The position numbers were made by a program, and so were the translations under genes. The notes beneath the pieces were generated by a model, which did no database searches, had not been told where the DNA came from, and saw only the letters and a list, made by a program, of their open reading frames with translations. A stretch of DNA of 54,061 bases from positions 1 to 54,061 of the IMG/VR virus record IMGVR_UViG_3300041809_003422, one strand, 5' to 3'. The stretch is from a virus. Below are positions 42,991 to 50,670 of the stretch, piece by piece; position 1 is the first letter of the stretch; each line of letters starts with the position of its first letter.

Positions 42991-43595
42991 GCGCGTTCGA
43001 CGAGATCGTTGCAGGTTCCACGAATATGTCCGCGAAGGCTGACCATGTGGTCTCGGCCGCCGCAGCCAAAGTCGAGACGGCTGCGGCGGCGGAAGCGCCC
43101 AAGGCGGCCGGCTGGCTCAAGCGCATCGCCGGCGGAATCTGGAAGGTCGTTAAGGCGATCTTCAAGCGCTTGCCTGGCGCCGCCAAGGTCGCGTCGGTCG
43201 CCGGACTGACGCTCAACTTCATTCCCGGCGTCGGCTGGATCAAGATGGCCTGGGACTTCGTCAAGTCGCCGGCGTTCAAGCTGCTGCTCGCCGTAGGGCT
43301 CGCCATCGGCTGCGCTGGATGGGCGTCCGTCAAGACGCACCAATACGACACGGCGACCGAGCAACTGGCGATCGAGAAGGCCAACGCAAAAGCCGCCGAG
43401 GACAACCGTCTTGCCGCCGAGGCCATCGCCCAGAAGGACGAGAAAGCCCTGGCCGACTTCAAGGCTCAATCCGCTGCTGATGCGGCGAAGGCAAAGGATA
43501 TCAGCCATGCTGCTGCGAAGCTTCCTCACGCTGCCGACCATGTGTTTCCTGACGCTCTCGCTAGTCAGTTGCAGCGGTACATCAATGCTCACTGA
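42987..43595 (+). CDS. Inner-membrane spanin (Rz-like)
   Basis: A 202-residue protein. After an amphipathic N-terminal region, residues about 104-122 (AFKLLLAVGLAIGCAGW) form a membrane helix, followed by a periplasmic coiled coil (EQLAIEKANAKAAEDNRLAAEAIAQKD...). This is the topology of the inner spanin subunit, which joins an outer-membrane lipoprotein to fuse the two membranes at lysis. The long N-terminal cytoplasmic extension is unusual. The outer-spanin gene overlaps its 3' end in another frame. Confidence 0.7.
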   Translation: MSAFDEIVAGSTNMSAKADHVVSAAAAKVETAAAAEAPKAAGWLKRIAGGIWKVVKAIFKRLPGAAKVASVAGLTLNFIPGVGWIKMAWDFVKSPAFKLLLAVGLAIGCAGWASVKTHQYDTATEQLAIEKANAKAAEDNRLAAEAIAQKDEKALADFKAQSAADAAKAKDISHAAAKLPHAADHVFPDALASQLQRYINAH

Positions 43596-43806
43596 CCTTA
43601 AGCCGGCGATGGGCGTCACTGAGCAGCATGCGTTTGCCCAGCAGACGCGTGACTGTGCGGCGGAACGCCCGGCGGACTGGGAGAACAACGCTGGGTCGAC
43701 GGCGACTCGCCTTGCCGACGACAAGCACGTGATCAACGACATCAGCGACTGCGCTGACAAGGCCGCCGACCACATCGATGAAACCGTGGACGGATTCTCG
43801 AAATGA
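43507..43806 (+). CDS. Outer-membrane lipoprotein spanin (Rz1-like)
   Basis: A 99-residue protein starting MLLRSFLTLPTMCFLTLSLVSCSG, a lipoprotein signal with lipobox LVSC. It overlaps the inner spanin gene by 89 bases in a shifted frame, the classic embedded/overlapping Rz1 arrangement. The mature part is longer and more charged than lambda Rz1 and has two further cysteines. Confidence 0.7.
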   Translation: MLLRSFLTLPTMCFLTLSLVSCSGTSMLTDLKPAMGVTEQHAFAQQTRDCAAERPADWENNAGSTATRLADDKHVINDISDCADKAADHIDETVDGFSK

Positions 43807-44231
43807 CCGACCCCGCCACTGCCTTCGACAACGCCGAGCACCTGGTCACGATCGGACTCTCCGTCGGCGGCATGGTTGTGTCTACGTTCGCGATCATCGC
43901 TGGATGGATGATCTGGCGGTCGCTGGTCGACGAGCATATCGGCGCGCTCAAAAAGAAGAACAAGGAACAGGACGAGCGGATTGAGGCGGTCGCCGCCGCC
44001 GGCGCTGAGGCCGTCAAAGAGGTCAAGGTCGACGTCAAGGCGATCTCCACGGCGCAGATTGAGTTCGAGAAGACCGTCGTCAGTGAATACGTCCGGTCGT
44101 CCGTGATCGACGACTTGCGCGCGGCGATGGAGCGTGGGTTCTCGCAGATCACCGAGCAGCTCAACAACAACGCCCGCGACGTCAACGGACGCCTCGATCG
44201 TTTCATCCAGAGCAAGGTGCGCTCCACATGA
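43803..44231 (+). CDS. Single-pass membrane protein with coiled coil (holin candidate)
   Basis: A 142-residue protein with one membrane helix (IGLSVGGMVVSTFAIIAGWMIW, residues 17-38) and a long coiled coil to the C terminus (KKKNKEQDERIEAVAAAGAEAVKEV...). It lies within the lysis cassette and starts in an ATGA overlap. Resembles the DUF2730-type proteins of Mu-like phages; a holin or lysis-timing role is possible but not shown. Confidence 0.5.
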   Translation: MTDPATAFDNAEHLVTIGLSVGGMVVSTFAIIAGWMIWRSLVDEHIGALKKKNKEQDERIEAVAAAGAEAVKEVKVDVKAISTAQIEFEKTVVSEYVRSSVIDDLRAAMERGFSQITEQLNNNARDVNGRLDRFIQSKVRST

Positions 44232-44617
44232 CGGACCAAGAGACGCCGCGCAAACACGCCGACGACGGCCGCGACTTCGTGCAGATCATCGCTCAACTGG
44301 TGCTGGCGCTCGACGACCTCCGCAAGACTGGCGTCGTCAAGGACTTCGGCGTCCGACGGCTGATCCACGACAACAAAGACTGGGCGACGGCGTTCATGGG
44401 CGTCGACCTCGACAAGATGGCGTTCGAGCGCGGGAACCCGCCGCAGTTTGGCGTCCCGTTCAAGCACGAAACGCTTGGCATGATGGCGATTGTCCGGTCG
44501 GGCCCGGAGCAGATGGACGCCTACCGCATCTGCCGCGCCGCGTGGCGCTTCAACGACCAGATGCCCGAGCACCTTCGCCAGTCGGCCGAGCCGCCGAAGC
44601 GGAAGAAAGCAGCGTGA
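44228..44617 (+). CDS. Hypothetical protein
   Basis: A 129-residue soluble protein (MTDQETPRKHADDGRDFVQII...) with the ATGA overlap to the previous gene and a basic C-terminal end (PPKRKKAA). No family recognised. Confidence 0.5.
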   Translation: MTDQETPRKHADDGRDFVQIIAQLVLALDDLRKTGVVKDFGVRRLIHDNKDWATAFMGVDLDKMAFERGNPPQFGVPFKHETLGMMAIVRSGPEQMDAYRICRAAWRFNDQMPEHLRQSAEPPKRKKAA

Positions 44618-44644
44618 AAATCTCCGTCACCTAGCGAGGACAGC

Positions 44645-45055
44645 ATGCGCAAGGCCTCTATCTGTGTCCTGATTCTGATCGCCGCGCTGCTGGCCGTCCT
44701 CATCGCCGGCGCAGCCATGGCCGCCGATCAGCCGCCGGCTCCGGTCGCGACGCCGGCATGCACGGCGCTTAAGCAATTCCGCTCTGAGGCGGCCATCGTG
44801 GGCACCAAGACGATGGTCCTCGGCGGCGACCAGTCAAACCTCGCCGCCGTCATCACCGACACGCTGAGCAACGTCGGCGCGCCGGCCGTGATGATCGCGA
44901 AGGACTACCTGATCGTCGCGCATGGCGACGGGCTATTGATCTATCCGATCATCGCCGGAGCGATCTGCTCACGCCCACACGCCGAACTCGACTCGGTGGC
45001 GGCGCACGCTCTGATGGATAAGCTTCTCGCCGCCCTCCTGAGATCGCAGGCGTGA
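44645..45055 (+). CDS. Exported hypothetical protein
   Basis: A 136-residue protein with a clear Sec signal peptide (KASICVLILIAALLAVLIAGAAMAA, cleavage expected after AMA). The mature part has two cysteines (PACTAL, AICSRP) that could pair. Probably periplasmic; located between the lysis genes and the phosphoesterase gene. Confidence 0.6.
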   Translation: MRKASICVLILIAALLAVLIAGAAMAADQPPAPVATPACTALKQFRSEAAIVGTKTMVLGGDQSNLAAVITDTLSNVGAPAVMIAKDYLIVAHGDGLLIYPIIAGAICSRPHAELDSVAAHALMDKLLAALLRSQA

Positions 45056-47040
45056 AGGCGGCGATCGACTACCGAGACCCGGCGGCCATCGTCAGGGCAT
45101 ATCGAGAGCACGGTCGATCCATTAGCGCAGTCTGCAAGGCGCTCGGCCTCAGCTATCCCTATTTCGGCGAGCGGCTGCGCTGGGCTCGCTGCCGGCTCGG
45201 CTTGTCGATCGCCGATATCAAAGGCGACACGCCGCTGCCGGCGCCAAAGGTTGTGATTGAGGAATCTTCGATCCGCGAGGCGTCTCCGCCGCGGGCCGCC
45301 GGCGCGCCCAAGGCGGCCAGCGACGACGCCAAGACGACGCCGAAGCAGCATGCCTGCAAGCGTGCTGATTGGCTGCAAGAGTCGCTCTACGCGATGATCA
45401 CCCGCTCGCGCTGGCCGGTGATCAACCCCGAATGCGTCGTCATCGAGAGCCGCGTCACCGAGAAATACAACAAGCGGACGGAAACCTACGAAGAACACGA
45501 ACTCGCCCTGCGCACCTACGTCTCCGACGACATGCGCGCCGCGCCGATCCTCGACTGCAAGGGGCGGCGGTTCTTCTTCGGGCGGGCGCAGAACCAAACG
45601 CCAGTCGACCAAGGCCTGTGGACGAACCTCTTGGCCTACGCCGAATGGATGGGCGCCGACGTCGTGATCGGCCCCGACACCTATGAGACGGCCTGGTGGC
45701 ACGAAGCCAACGAGTTTTCGCGCCGCTACGCGCCGGAGGTCGAGGACTATCTGTGCTTCGGCCGGCTGGAGATCGGCGACGACTTCATTTTCCTGGGCGA
45801 CATGAACGTCATGACGACGGCCGCCCGCCCGGTGACCGATCTGACGGCGCAATCCAAGGGCAAGTGGTGCGTCGTCCCGCACTCGAAGATGCAGCTTGAA
45901 TCGGTGCCTTCGCTCGACCCCGACAAGCCGGCGCGCCAGATCATGACGACGGGCAGTGTCACGACGCCAAAGGTCATCCCGCGCAAGGCGGGCGTGAAGA
46001 GCATCTTCGACCACATCATGGGCTTCCTGGTGGTCGAAATCGACGACGAAGGCGTCGTTCACTGCCGCCAGGTCAACGCCGAGGACGACGGCTCGTTCTT
46101 CGACCTCGACCACCGGGTCGAGAACGGCGTCGTCACCACCACCAGCGACAGCGTGCGCGGAATCGTCTTCGGCGACGTCCACCGCGCCAAGCTCGACCGG
46201 TCGAACGAAGAGGACGTCATCGCGTCGTTCGGATTCGACCCCAAGAGCAACATGTGGGGCGACGAATCACTCGTCACGCACCTGCACCCCAAGGACGTCT
46301 ATTTCCACGACCTGCACGACGCCGGTCCCGACAATCACCACAACTGGGATGATATCGGCATGGCCGTCGAGCTGGCGGCGCGCCGGATGCACACGGTAGA
46401 GGACGAGATACGCGCCGACGGCGAGTTCCTGCGGACGTTCCGCGAGTTCCACCCCGAGCCGGCGATCAAGGTCGTCGAGTCGAACCACGACATAATGTTG
46501 GACAGGTGGATCAAGGAGGCCCGGTACCGCGACGGCTTCAATGTGCTGTTCGGCCTGCACCTGGAGAAAGCGCAGTTGACCTGGCGGACACAGGTCGCCA
46601 AGGCGCTCGACGCCCGCGAGACGCCGCCCAAGTTCTCGCTGCTCGAATACGCGATCCGCGAATTCCAGCCCGATCTTGCCGACATCGAGTGGCTCTACGA
46701 CGGCGACTCGCATGTCGTCCTGGACGTCGAACTCGGCCACCACGGCTTCCGCGGCGCAAACGGCGCCCGATCGTCGACCGTCGGCTATTCACGCATGGGT
46801 CGCAAGATCATGACCGGAGACCCGCATTCGCCGGCGATTCTCGGGGGCACCTATCGCGTCGGCTGTATGGGCCGCAAGCACGGCTACAATAAGGGCCCGT
46901 CCGGATGGTCGGTAACCCACGGCATCCTCTACGAAAACGGCAAGCGGGCGCTGGTGACGATCCAGCACGGCCGCTATTGCCTGAAAGGCTACGGCCGACC
47001 GATCTACGGCGTCGGCGAACGGCTCAAGGAAGCCGCTTGA
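45052..47040 (+). CDS. Phosphoesterase resembling phage T5 A1, with N-terminal HTH
   Basis: A 662-residue protein starting with GTG. Residues 10-45 (DPAAIVRAYREHGRSISAVCKALGLS) form a transposase-type helix-turn-helix. The C-terminal half has metallophosphoesterase-like metal sites: IVFGDVHRAKLD (D and H), VYFHDLHDAGPDNHHN, VVESNHDIMLDRW (the N-H-D motif), and ELGHHGFRGANG. The architecture recalls T5 A1, which is needed for the second step of DNA entry and host DNA degradation. Its timing and role here are unknown. An AGTGATTCG element lies inside. Confidence 0.6.
   Translation: MKAAIDYRDPAAIVRAYREHGRSISAVCKALGLSYPYFGERLRWARCRLGLSIADIKGDTPLPAPKVVIEESSIREASPPRAAGAPKAASDDAKTTPKQHACKRADWLQESLYAMITRSRWPVINPECVVIESRVTEKYNKRTETYEEHELALRTYVSDDMRAAPILDCKGRRFFFGRAQNQTPVDQGLWTNLLAYAEWMGADVVIGPDTYETAWWHEANEFSRRYAPEVEDYLCFGRLEIGDDFIFLGDMNVMTTAARPVTDLTAQSKGKWCVVPHSKMQLESVPSLDPDKPARQIMTTGSVTTPKVIPRKAGVKSIFDHIMGFLVVEIDDEGVVHCRQVNAEDDGSFFDLDHRVENGVVTTTSDSVRGIVFGDVHRAKLDRSNEEDVIASFGFDPKSNMWGDESLVTHLHPKDVYFHDLHDAGPDNHHNWDDIGMAVELAARRMHTVEDEIRADGEFLRTFREFHPEPAIKVVESNHDIMLDRWIKEARYRDGFNVLFGLHLEKAQLTWRTQVAKALDARETPPKFSLLEYAIREFQPDLADIEWLYDGDSHVVLDVELGHHGFRGANGARSSTVGYSRMGRKIMTGDPHSPAILGGTYRVGCMGRKHGYNKGPSGWSVTHGILYENGKRALVTIQHGRYCLKGYGRPIYGVGERLKEAA
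46262..46274 (-). repeat. AGTGATTCG element (13-bp near-palindrome)
   Basis: ACGAATCACTCGT on the plus strand, identical over all 13 bases to the copy at 18747-18759, inside the phosphoesterase gene (read as E-S-L). Confidence 0.8.
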
Positions 47041-47042
47041 CA

Positions 47043-47053
47043 AGAATCACTGA
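47043..47053 (-). repeat. Near-match to AGTGATTCG element
   Basis: AGAATCACTGA on the plus strand: one mismatch in the 9-mer core. It lies in the 34-base gap after the phosphoesterase stop, where another GATTC follows at 47057. Confidence 0.45.
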
Positions 47054-47074
47054 TTTGATTCAGCGCTCGATTCG

Positions 47075-47182
47075 ATGGTCGCAGAACTCGCCCTCGACGC
47101 CTATTGGCTGCTGCTCTCCGCGTTGCTGGTGTGCACGCTGGTCAGCATGGGGCGTCGCGGCGGCGGCAAGAAGATGCGCTGA
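47075..47182 (+). CDS. Small single-pass membrane protein
   Basis: A 35-residue frame with ATG at 47075: one membrane helix (DAYWLLLSALLVCTLVSM) and a basic end (GRRGGGKKMR). It fills the gap between the phosphoesterase gene and the next gene, whose ATG follows 3 bases later. There is no clear ribosome site, so translation is uncertain. Confidence 0.35.
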   Translation: MVAELALDAYWLLLSALLVCTLVSMGRRGGGKKMR

Positions 47183-47185
47183 TTC

Positions 47186-47983
47186 ATGGCCGGCAAAGAG
47201 TTCTTTTTCCCCTTCAAGTGGAACGGTCAGCCCGTCAGGGCTGAACTCGATCGCGATTGGACCGACGAGGAACTCGCCGTCATCAACGATCCTCGCTGGT
47301 TCTCGTCTCTCATCCACTACCTGACACTGGGCGGCAACCAAGAGGCGTTCGCTGAGCGCATCCAGGAGATCATCCAATTCTCCAAGCTCAAGCGTGAAGA
47401 GGAAGATCGTCGCCGACGGCGGGCGATCGAAGACGAAGCCAATCGCCAGAATCTGTCGCATGAGCGCATGGTCGAGAACCAGCGGCGTCAAAAGGCTGCG
47501 CGCAACGCCAAGTGGGCGGAGAAGCTCGGCATTCCCGACGTCGATCAGGCCACGATCAGGTCCTTCTACGGCAAGACCATTCGCGGCGTGACGCTGGGGC
47601 ACATCCGGGAGATCGGACACACCGCTGGCAGCTACATGCTGATCAGGTTCGACGACTGTCCGTCGCTCAAGCTGATGGACCACAACCAGTGCTGCGAAAG
47701 CCGGCACATCACCACCGACGACGACCTGCGCGACCTGGTCGGCTGCAAGCTGCTCAAAATCTCCTTCCGTTCCGGTCGTGGCAGTTCGGAGAACAGTGAC
47801 GGAGACCCCACCGAGTCGAACGAGACCATGTTCATTGAGATCGCCACGGACAAAGGCTTCGTCACGCTGTGCGCCCATAACGACCACAACGGCTACTACA
47901 CGGGGTTCGATTTCGAGGCCCATTTCTGCGGAATGACCCGCAGTGATGGATCGTTCTTCGATGACACGGAGGACGAGGACTGA
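47186..47983 (+). CDS. Hypothetical protein with CCES-type C-terminal domain
   Basis: A 265-residue protein. Residues about 65-110 are a strongly charged helix (KLKREEEDRRRRRAIEDEA...). The C-terminal domain has the pattern HNQCCESRHITTDDDLRDLVG...IATDKGFVTLCAHNDHNGYYTGF, which I recognise as a widespread domain of unknown function in phages and plasmids (DUF7448-like, from memory). Stop overlaps the next ATG. Confidence 0.6.
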   Translation: MAGKEFFFPFKWNGQPVRAELDRDWTDEELAVINDPRWFSSLIHYLTLGGNQEAFAERIQEIIQFSKLKREEEDRRRRRAIEDEANRQNLSHERMVENQRRQKAARNAKWAEKLGIPDVDQATIRSFYGKTIRGVTLGHIREIGHTAGSYMLIRFDDCPSLKLMDHNQCCESRHITTDDDLRDLVGCKLLKISFRSGRGSSENSDGDPTESNETMFIEIATDKGFVTLCAHNDHNGYYTGFDFEAHFCGMTRSDGSFFDDTEDED

Positions 47984-48483
47984 TGTTCACCCTTCTCTTC
48001 ATCGCCCTGGTCATCATCGGGCTGTTCGTCCTGTCCGGCTGCGCAGTCGTCGAGCCGACGCCGGCGGCGACGCCTCAGCCGTCGATCCTGCGTGACGGAG
48101 CCGGCGGCGATTCGATCGCTTGGGGGACCGGCCAGGCGCTGCACGTCGCGACGTTCGCCCGCGTCGGTGAGCCGTCCTGCCCGAATCGCAAGCGGCCGGG
48201 CATCCTCAGTCTGCTGCCGGCTGAGCATTTCAACCGCTTCGTCATGTCCGCCGGCGTCAACGATGCGCCGGGTCTCTGCGTCCCGAAGATCGCCGCATGG
48301 ATGAGCGGCCACACCGCGCGCGGCTACTGGCTCGTCGGCTATGGCGCGCCGGAGTCGGCGATGGTCGTCAACAGCGCAGCCGCCTACGGCCAGCGCGTCC
48401 TATTTTTCACGCCTGGCCCCGATCGAGTGCACCCGCGATCGTATCCCGAGGTCGCCGGCGCGGTGCGGAGGGCGTGGCAGTGA
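47983..48483 (+). CDS. Lipoprotein with SGNH-hydrolase motifs
   Basis: A 166-residue predicted lipoprotein: signal LLFIALVIIGLFVLSGC with lipidated C20. The mature part shows the SGNH blocks in order: GGDSIAWG (S44 as nucleophile), SAGVND (N93 of block III) and DRVHP (D147 and H150 of block V). This makes it a minimal GDSL/SGNH esterase, probably anchored in the outer membrane or periplasm. A role in deacetylating cell-wall or surface polysaccharide in the lysogen or at lysis is inferred. Confidence 0.65.
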   Translation: MFTLLFIALVIIGLFVLSGCAVVEPTPAATPQPSILRDGAGGDSIAWGTGQALHVATFARVGEPSCPNRKRPGILSLLPAEHFNRFVMSAGVNDAPGLCVPKIAAWMSGHTARGYWLVGYGAPESAMVVNSAAAYGQRVLFFTPGPDRVHPRSYPEVAGAVRRAWQ

Positions 48484-48998
48484 TGCAGCGATTCGAGACC
48501 GGCAGCCGACAATACGTCGCGACGCCATACACCGACTATCCCGATCACGACTGGGCGTGGCGCGACGCATGCCGAGCCTGCGCGGCGCTCCGTCGCCAAT
48601 TCCCCGGCGTAACCTTCTATAGCCCCATCGCCGAGACGCACGGCATCATCGCCATCGGCGCTCTCAACCTCAAGCACGCCGAGTGGCTGGCGGCCGACAA
48701 GGCGCACGCCGACGTCTCGGACGGCCTGGTCGTCGTCAAGCTGCCGGGCTGGCACAAGAGCAATGGTGTCGACCAGGAGATCACGTGGTTCTTGGAGACC
48801 GGGAAGCCGGTCGTCTACGCGGTGCCGGTGATCTCTGACGATCAGGCGGCGGCCGACGACCACACCGACCCGACGCATTTCGCGCTCAAGCACGCCGGAT
48901 TCGTCGAAGAACTCCTCTACCACCGCCCGTCGTTCTGCCTGGACGCGATGACGGAGGCGGTGTGTGCGCCGCCGCGCACGGCGCAGGAGGCCGCATGA
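48483..48998 (+). CDS. Nucleoside 2-deoxyribosyltransferase-like protein (DUF1937 type)
   Basis: A 171-residue protein, ATG overlapping the previous stop. The pattern YVATPYT ... ACRACAALRRQFPGVTFYSPIAETHGI ... LPGWHKSNGVDQEITWFLETGKPVVY is the DUF1937 / nucleoside 2-deoxyribosyltransferase-like fold, with the GW..S.GV..E segment holding the likely active-site glutamate. Relatives exchange bases between deoxynucleosides or cleave nucleotide glycosidic bonds. It opens a nucleotide-metabolism cluster. Confidence 0.65.
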   Translation: MQRFETGSRQYVATPYTDYPDHDWAWRDACRACAALRRQFPGVTFYSPIAETHGIIAIGALNLKHAEWLAADKAHADVSDGLVVVKLPGWHKSNGVDQEITWFLETGKPVVYAVPVISDDQAAADDHTDPTHFALKHAGFVEELLYHRPSFCLDAMTEAVCAPPRTAQEAA

Positions 48999-49312
48999 GC
49001 GGAATCCGCCCCTTCACCGTCGACGACTGCCTGAGGGCTGTCGACGCCGTCGCATCGTGGTCGCCGAACCCATCGAGGAAGACCGGCTGCGTCGTCATGC
49101 TCAAAGACGGCATCAGCCTGTGGGGTTCCGTCTGGGTGATGCGCTGGTTTCCTTGCGTCGAGTGCGCTCGGGCGATCGCCGGCGTCCACGCCCTCAGTCT
49201 CATCTGCTCGGAGCCTGATTGGAGTGAGGCGCGCTACCACTTCCGCGAGGCGCGCACGATCCTCGAAGAGGCGGGCGTCAAGATCAAGTTCCTGGAGAAG
49301 CAAGCGTCATAG
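48995..49312 (+). CDS. Deaminase-like protein lacking the H-A-E motif
   Basis: A 105-residue relative of zinc-dependent dCMP/cytidine deaminases: WSPNPSRKTGCVVML leads directly into WVMRWFPCVECARAIAG, which holds the PCxxC zinc ligands (C54, C57). The intervening segment of some 40 residues with the essential His-Ala-Glu of active enzymes is missing, and family members are normally about 140-160 residues. It is therefore probably inactive as a deaminase and may be a decayed gene or a binding/regulatory protein. ATGA overlap with the upstream gene. Confidence 0.6.
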   Translation: MSGIRPFTVDDCLRAVDAVASWSPNPSRKTGCVVMLKDGISLWGSVWVMRWFPCVECARAIAGVHALSLICSEPDWSEARYHFREARTILEEAGVKIKFLEKQAS

Positions 49313-49323
49313 GAGGGCGTGTC

Positions 49324-49491
49324 ATGCATTGGTTCATCGCTGCATTGCTACTGATCGCCGCCATTCTGGCGTTCGGATTCGCCGCTTTGGCTGGGGCCGA
49401 TCCGGAAGGGCGCGGCGGCATGTACATGCTCTGCGGGTTCGGAGGAATGGTCGTGTTCTTCATCGGCGCCATCGTGGCCGCATGCTGGTGA
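49324..49491 (+). CDS. Small two-pass membrane protein
   Basis: A 55-residue frame, ATG at 49324 after a GGAGG-like site (taGGAGGgcg). Two hydrophobic segments (WFIAALLLIAAILAFGFAAL and CGFGGMVVFFIGAIVAAC) are joined by a short loop. Its stop overlaps the next ATG (TGATG). Function unknown; holin-like topology. Confidence 0.55.
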   Translation: MHWFIAALLLIAAILAFGFAALAGADPEGRGGMYMLCGFGGMVVFFIGAIVAACW

Positions 49492-50111
49492 TGGCCATGA
49501 GCAAGTTCAATCCGAACGACTCGATCGGCGCGAAATCGAACGCCGAAATCGCCGCATATCTGCGAGAGATCGGTGATCCGGACGCGACTGATTTCGAGCC
49601 TACTGACCTCGCCCGCTACGGATTCGCGCCCGGCATGTACATCCACACGCACTGCCGGGACTGCGGTGACGAGTTTTGGGCCGACAAGCGCGCATGGCGC
49701 TGCCAGCGCTGCGCCCAATCAATCTCCGATAAGCTCGCGCGACTCCCACACTACATCGCGATCTGCGGCCATCCCGGCTCCGGCAAGAGCACCGTGCAGG
49801 CGATGCTGGCGTCGCACTGGCACATCCAGGCCGTCGACGACGGCGCTGCCTGCCGGGCGATCGGCAGGGCGCACTTCGGCCTCACCATGCACCAGGTCGA
49901 GACGCAGGACGGCAAGGCCGAGGTCGTCGAGGTCAACGGGGATTCCCTGATCGTGCGCGACGTCCTTGGGCGGATCGCGCGCGGCCTGGAGAGCGAGTTC
50001 GGACCCTGGACGATGCCCTGGCTGGCGACGCGCGGGCTCGACCCGCAAGGGCACTATTCGTTCGCCAGCGTCCGCCGCGACCAGGGCGAATTCTACCACG
50101 GGATCGCATGA
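49491..50111 (+). CDS. Zinc-ribbon plus P-loop nucleotide kinase-like protein
   Basis: A 206-residue two-domain protein. Residues about 53-78 (HCRDCGDEFWADKRAWRCQRC) form a four-cysteine zinc ribbon. The rest begins with Walker A ICGHPGSGKSTVQ and resembles deoxynucleoside monophosphate kinases of large phages (short P-loop domain with VDDGAACRAIG). It would phosphorylate dNMPs for phage DNA synthesis, with the ribbon as an added module. Its neighbours are also nucleotide-related, supporting the role. Confidence 0.6.
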   Translation: MAMSKFNPNDSIGAKSNAEIAAYLREIGDPDATDFEPTDLARYGFAPGMYIHTHCRDCGDEFWADKRAWRCQRCAQSISDKLARLPHYIAICGHPGSGKSTVQAMLASHWHIQAVDDGAACRAIGRAHFGLTMHQVETQDGKAEVVEVNGDSLIVRDVLGRIARGLESEFGPWTMPWLATRGLDPQGHYSFASVRRDQGEFYHGIA

Positions 50112-50305
50112 AGCACCAGCGCTCCTCTTCCCCCAAGCCCCCTCCGAACACGCCGTCGGTCAACGATCGCGTGCGCCTGCGGGGGCGCGGCGGTAGGGGA
50201 ACGCTGACGTACGTGAGCAATCGGCTGTGGGCGTTCGTTGACTGGGACGCCGCGACGCCAGGCCCGAATATCGTGCACCTGTTCGAACTGGAGGCGGAAC
50301 GATGA
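50108..50305 (+). CDS. Hypothetical small basic protein
   Basis: A 65-residue protein: a proline-rich N terminus (SSSPKPPPNTPSV) followed by a small beta-barrel-like segment (DRVRLRGRGGRGTLTYVSNRLWAFVDWD), reminiscent of KOW/SH3-like folds. ATGA overlap with both neighbours. Function unknown. Confidence 0.5.
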   Translation: MKHQRSSSPKPPPNTPSVNDRVRLRGRGGRGTLTYVSNRLWAFVDWDAATPGPNIVHLFELEAER

Positions 50306-50670
50306 CCAACGAAGTCTTAAAGACAGGGCGCGTGTGGCACTACACGGATGAGAAGACTGGAGACGTGAAGGAGATGAAGGAGACCTGCACGCTTCTGCTC
50401 AGCCAGGCGATGCACGACGTTATCGAGGCGCGCATCAACCAGATATTCAAGCACGGCTACACGCCTCAGCACGACGCCAAACTCAAAGACGGCGAACTGG
50501 CGCGCGCCGGCGCCTGCTATGCGCTCAAGGGCGCCGACGCCGAAATCCAGTTCGGACAATGGCCGTGGGCTGACGACGTGTGGGAGCCGAAGGACCGCCG
50601 CACCAACTTGGTCAATGCGGCGGCGCTGATCGTTGCCGAGATCGAGAAGATGGACCACAAGGCGGCCTGA
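50302..50670 (+). CDS. Conserved phage protein of unknown function
   Basis: A 122-residue protein with the recognisable pattern YTPQHDAKLKDGELARAGACYALKG and PWADDVWEPKDRRTNLVNAAALIVAEIEKMD, found in many phage and prophage proteins of unknown role. Its stop is directly adjacent to the end of the convergent AAA+ protease gene. Confidence 0.6.
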   Translation: MTNEVLKTGRVWHYTDEKTGDVKEMKETCTLLLSQAMHDVIEARINQIFKHGYTPQHDAKLKDGELARAGACYALKGADAEIQFGQWPWADDVWEPKDRRTNLVNAAALIVAEIEKMDHKAA

